Positions 62,012-64,000 of a stretch of 64,000 nucleotides of DNA are shown here, piece after piece. A model generated the notes under the pieces. That model was not told the origin of the DNA. It made no database searches and worked only from the letters and a program-made list of their open reading frames with translations. Position numbers and translations under genes: made by a program. This DNA comes from Hyphomicrobiales bacterium (GTDB taxonomy: Bacteria > Pseudomonadota > Alphaproteobacteria > Rhizobiales > Rhizobiaceae). The stretch covers positions 1-64,000 of the forward strand of contig UBQX01000005.1 of assembly GCA_900467685.1 (NCBI GenBank). Reading direction: 5' to 3'. Every line of letters starts with the position of its first letter. Within the stretch, counting starts at the first letter, position 1.

Positions 62012-63136
62012 TCAGAAAATCACAACCTGGCGGATCGCCTCGCCGGTCGCAAGGCGCTCGAAGCCTTCGTTGATCTCGTCGAGCGTGATCCTGTGCGTCA
62101 TCAGCTTTTCGATCGGCAGCTTGCCGGCCTGCATCATGGCGGCAAAGCGCGGGATGTCGCGCACGGGGACGCAGGAGCCGACATAGGAGCCCTTCAGGGT
62201 CTGCTCGCCGACCGTCAGCGAAACGGCGGGAATGGTGAATTCGGCCTTCGGGTTGGGCAAGCCGCCGGTCACCGTCGTGCCGCCGCGGCGGGTGATTTCG
62301 TAGGCGAATTTCAGCGCCGGAGCGGCGCCGGCCAGTTCCACCGCCAGATCGACGCCGCCATTGGTCAGCGCCTTGACCTCGGCGACAGCGCCCTCCTTGG
62401 TCGGATCGATCGCGTGCGTGGCGCCCAGTTCCAGCGCCAGCGCCCGCTTGTGTTCAGCCATGTCGACCGCGACGATCGTCTCTGCACCAGCCGCCACAGC
62501 GCCGAGAAGCCCGGCAAGCCCGACCCCGCCGAGGCCGACGATGGCGCAGCTTTGGCCCATCTTCAGTTCGCCCGAGTTCAGCACCGCGCCGACACCCGTC
62601 AGCACCGCGCAGCCAAGGAGTGCGGCACGATCGAGCGGCACCGACTTGTCGATCTTGATGCAGGAGTTTTCCGACATGACCGCGTGGGTCGAAAAGGCCG
62701 AAACACCGAGGTGATGGTTGAGCGCCTCGCCCTTGTAGCGCAGCCGCCGCTCGCCGCCCAGCAGCGTGCCCTTGCCCGCCGCCACCGCTCCCGGCTCGCA
62801 GAGCGCCGGCCGGCCGGAGGCGCAAGGCACGCAATGGCCACAGGAAGGCACGAAAACGAGGACGACATGGTCCCCCGGCAGGAAGCGTGTGACGCCGGGC
62901 CCCACCGCCTCGATGATGCCCGAAGCCTCATGTCCGAGCGCCACAGGCATGTCGCGCGGCCGATCGCCATTGATCACGGACAGATCGGAATGGCACAGAC
63001 CCGCCGCCACCATCTTCACCCGCACCTCGCCAAAGCCCGGATCCTCGAGATCCGCCTCGACGATCTCGAGCGGCTTCGTGTCCTGATAGGGACGCGCCGC
63101 GCCCATGGATCTCAGCAGGGCAATTCTGGCTTTCAT
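62012..63136 (-). CDS. Zinc-dependent alcohol dehydrogenase (MDR family)
   Basis: The 374-residue enzyme has the catalytic-zinc ligands in AAGLCHSDLSVI and GHEASGIIEAVG, the structural-zinc lobe PSCGHCVPCASGRPALC, and the NAD-binding loop AIVGLGGVGLAGLLGAVAAGA with Asp in VAVDMAEHK. It resembles class III / aryl-alcohol dehydrogenases that oxidise alcohols or reduce aldehydes with NAD. It lies 28 nt downstream of the symporter gene and probably shares its transcript, so the substrate may be imported by it. The ribosome site AAGGGAAGAGTGAC is good. Confidence 0.88.
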   Translation of the reverse strand: MKARIALLRSMGAARPYQDTKPLEIVEADLEDPGFGEVRVKMVAAGLCHSDLSVINGDRPRDMPVALGHEASGIIEAVGPGVTRFLPGDHVVLVFVPSCGHCVPCASGRPALCEPGAVAAGKGTLLGGERRLRYKGEALNHHLGVSAFSTHAVMSENSCIKIDKSVPLDRAALLGCAVLTGVGAVLNSGELKMGQSCAIVGLGGVGLAGLLGAVAAGAETIVAVDMAEHKRALALELGATHAIDPTKEGAVAEVKALTNGGVDLAVELAGAAPALKFAYEITRRGGTTVTGGLPNPKAEFTIPAVSLTVGEQTLKGSYVGSCVPVRDIPRFAAMMQAGKLPIEKLMTHRITLDEINEGFERLATGEAIRQVVIF

Positions 63137-63164
63137 GTCACTCTTCCCTTGATATTCATCTGTC

Positions 63165-64000
63165 TTATCGGTGGCCGAAGGCGAATGTCGCCACGATCAC
63201 AAGGCTTGCGGCAACAGCAATCGCGACGACGGCCGCGCGCCGCCGGCGCATCTCGGCCTGCGCCTGCCCCACCCGCAGGCGCGGGCGCGGCAGATAGGCC
63301 GGGACCTGAACCAGGGTCGGGCTCGCCAGTTCCATCTTGTAGGAGAGAAACCAGACCAGACCGAGACCCGCCACCCACATGGCCAGCGACCAGCCCCACA
63401 AGGAGGGCATGCCGAGCACCCAATGGCCGTCCGTTCCGAGGAATGCGTAATTGCCGAAAACAAGACCCGGACCAATCGCGAGAAATAACCAGGCGAGGGT
63501 CGCAGACCAGGCCGTCGAGCGCAGCGCCCTCACGCGCGGGCTGCCGGCAAGCTGGCCGAACAGGAAGCGGCGCGCCTCCTCCCCCTCCTCGCCGAAGCCG
63601 CGTCGCTGCGTGAAGGCGGAAACGAGAAGCGTGACGGCGGCATTCGCTGCCATGCCCCAGGCGGCGGAGTGAATGGTCCAGGGATCGCGGCCCCAGGGCA
63701 GGTCCAGCCCGAAGAAGGAGAGGACCGAGATGCCGAATGGCTCGGTCAGCAGCACGCCGGCAATGCCGAAGCCGACGCCCGTCACGGCAGCCGGCCGCGT
63801 GATCCACCGGAACCAGGTCATGCCGAGAAGCGGCGTCCAGAGCTGGAAGCTGAGCGGCAGGGCGAGCGAGGCAAGAAGCGTCAGCGCCACGGGTGTCAGC
63901 ACCTGCATGAGCACGCTCCCCAGCACCAGAAGCCCGATGACGACGCGCGTCAGCGTCACCGTATCGCGCCGGGACAGGCTGGCATGGAAGAAAGGCTTGT
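63165..64000 (-). CDS. Sodium:solute symporter family protein, C-terminal part (partial)
   Basis: The frame stays open to the window edge, so the N-terminal part is missing. The visible 277 residues contain about six hydrophobic segments and the SSS-family end pattern FFGLDLPWGRDPWTIHSAAWGM, followed by soluble RRGFGEEGEEARRFLFGQL and a last membrane span (VVAIAVAASLVIVATFAFG). This is the tail of a Na+-coupled organic acid or amino acid transporter. An internal ATG at 63959 is not the true start because SLSRRDTV upstream is in frame and family-like. Confidence 0.72.
   Translation of the reverse strand, partial: KPFFHASLSRRDTVTLTRVVIGLLVLGSVLMQVLTPVALTLLASLALPLSFQLWTPLLGMTWFRWITRPAAVTGVGFGIAGVLLTEPFGISVLSFFGLDLPWGRDPWTIHSAAWGMAANAAVTLLVSAFTQRRGFGEEGEEARRFLFGQLAGSPRVRALRSTAWSATLAWLFLAIGPGLVFGNYAFLGTDGHWVLGMPSLWGWSLAMWVAGLGLVWFLSYKMELASPTLVQVPAYLPRPRLRVGQAQAEMRRRRAAVVAIAVAASLVIVATFAFGHR

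Overview
The window looks like part of a repABC replicon (plasmid or chromid) of a Rhizobiales-type alphaproteobacterium. The evidence is the high GC content, a minus-strand repA-repB-repC operon with two parS palindromes and an antisense RNA gene between repB and repC, and many dispersed palindromic intergenic repeats of the kind common in Rhizobiaceae. The species cannot be fixed from sequence reading alone.

Layout. 1-1,360: the tail of an ETF alpha gene, then a patchwork of broken genes (LacI-like/oxidase mosaic, sugar ABC ATPase tail, IS3 transposase scrap). 1,424-5,142: MFS transporter, DapA-family aldolase and divergent LacI regulator with a perfect 20-bp operator. 5,143-9,950: toxin-antitoxin scraps, repC with an unusually long acidic linker, ctRNA, repB, repA and two parS sites. 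9,980-24,700: two MarR regulators, two phytoene-desaturase-like flavoenzymes flanking an isatin-hydrolase-like cyclase, a Fic protein with its own repeat operator, DUF3088, AcuI-like reductase, GAF-EAL phosphodiesterase and the indolepyruvate:ferredoxin oxidoreductase pair iorA-iorB. 24,954-30,781: a Dpp/Opp-type ABC importer with a VOC protein. 31,684-35,467: AraC regulator divergent from flavin reductase, SDR and a styrene/indole monooxygenase-family enzyme. 35,527-37,892: DUF1275 membrane protein and a DUF1906-SH3-CHAP protein. 38,115-47,261: winged-helix regulator divergent from an LLM monooxygenase, then a second flavin reductase, a 2-aminobenzoyl-CoA monooxygenase/reductase homologue, SDR, thioesterase, RidA, cupin, FAH-fold protein and a further SDR. 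47,435-50,466: PAP2-family membrane protein, then a fluoride module (riboswitch, tiny hydrophobic leader peptide, ClC-F-type antiporter, DUF190). 50,658-56,883: soluble chemoreceptor with three exact 90-residue repeats, NTF2-like protein, FadH-like flavoenzyme and TetR. 57,053-64,000: LysR and a beta-hydroxyaspartate-type amino acid module (PLP dehydratase, ornithine-cyclodeaminase-family reductase, RidA, DSD1-family aldolase), a zinc alcohol dehydrogenase and a sodium:solute symporter cut by the window end.

How it fits together. The central 37 kb (about 10-47 kb) reads as a catabolic island for indolic or other N-aromatic compounds. Isatin hydrolase, IorAB (indolepyruvate to indoleacetyl-CoA), an indole-monooxygenase-family two-component enzyme and the 2-aminobenzoyl-CoA monooxygenase/reductase are all indole/anthranilate chemistry. 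Two sets of promoter motifs tie it together. One is an A-T-rich 20-mer present at four separate promoters (ABC importer, styrene/indole monooxygenase operon, LLM gene, aminobenzoyl-CoA operon). The other is an ATGCA/TGCAT palindrome type at iorA, the isatin-hydrolase gene and its divergent flavoenzyme. No aryl-CoA ligase was seen, which suggests, as inference only, that the CoA thioester enters through IorAB.

Limits: all calls are from reading translated sequence and motifs, with no database search. Functions of individual oxidoreductases and the true substrate are inferred. No tRNA, rRNA, CRISPR array or intact insertion sequence was seen.
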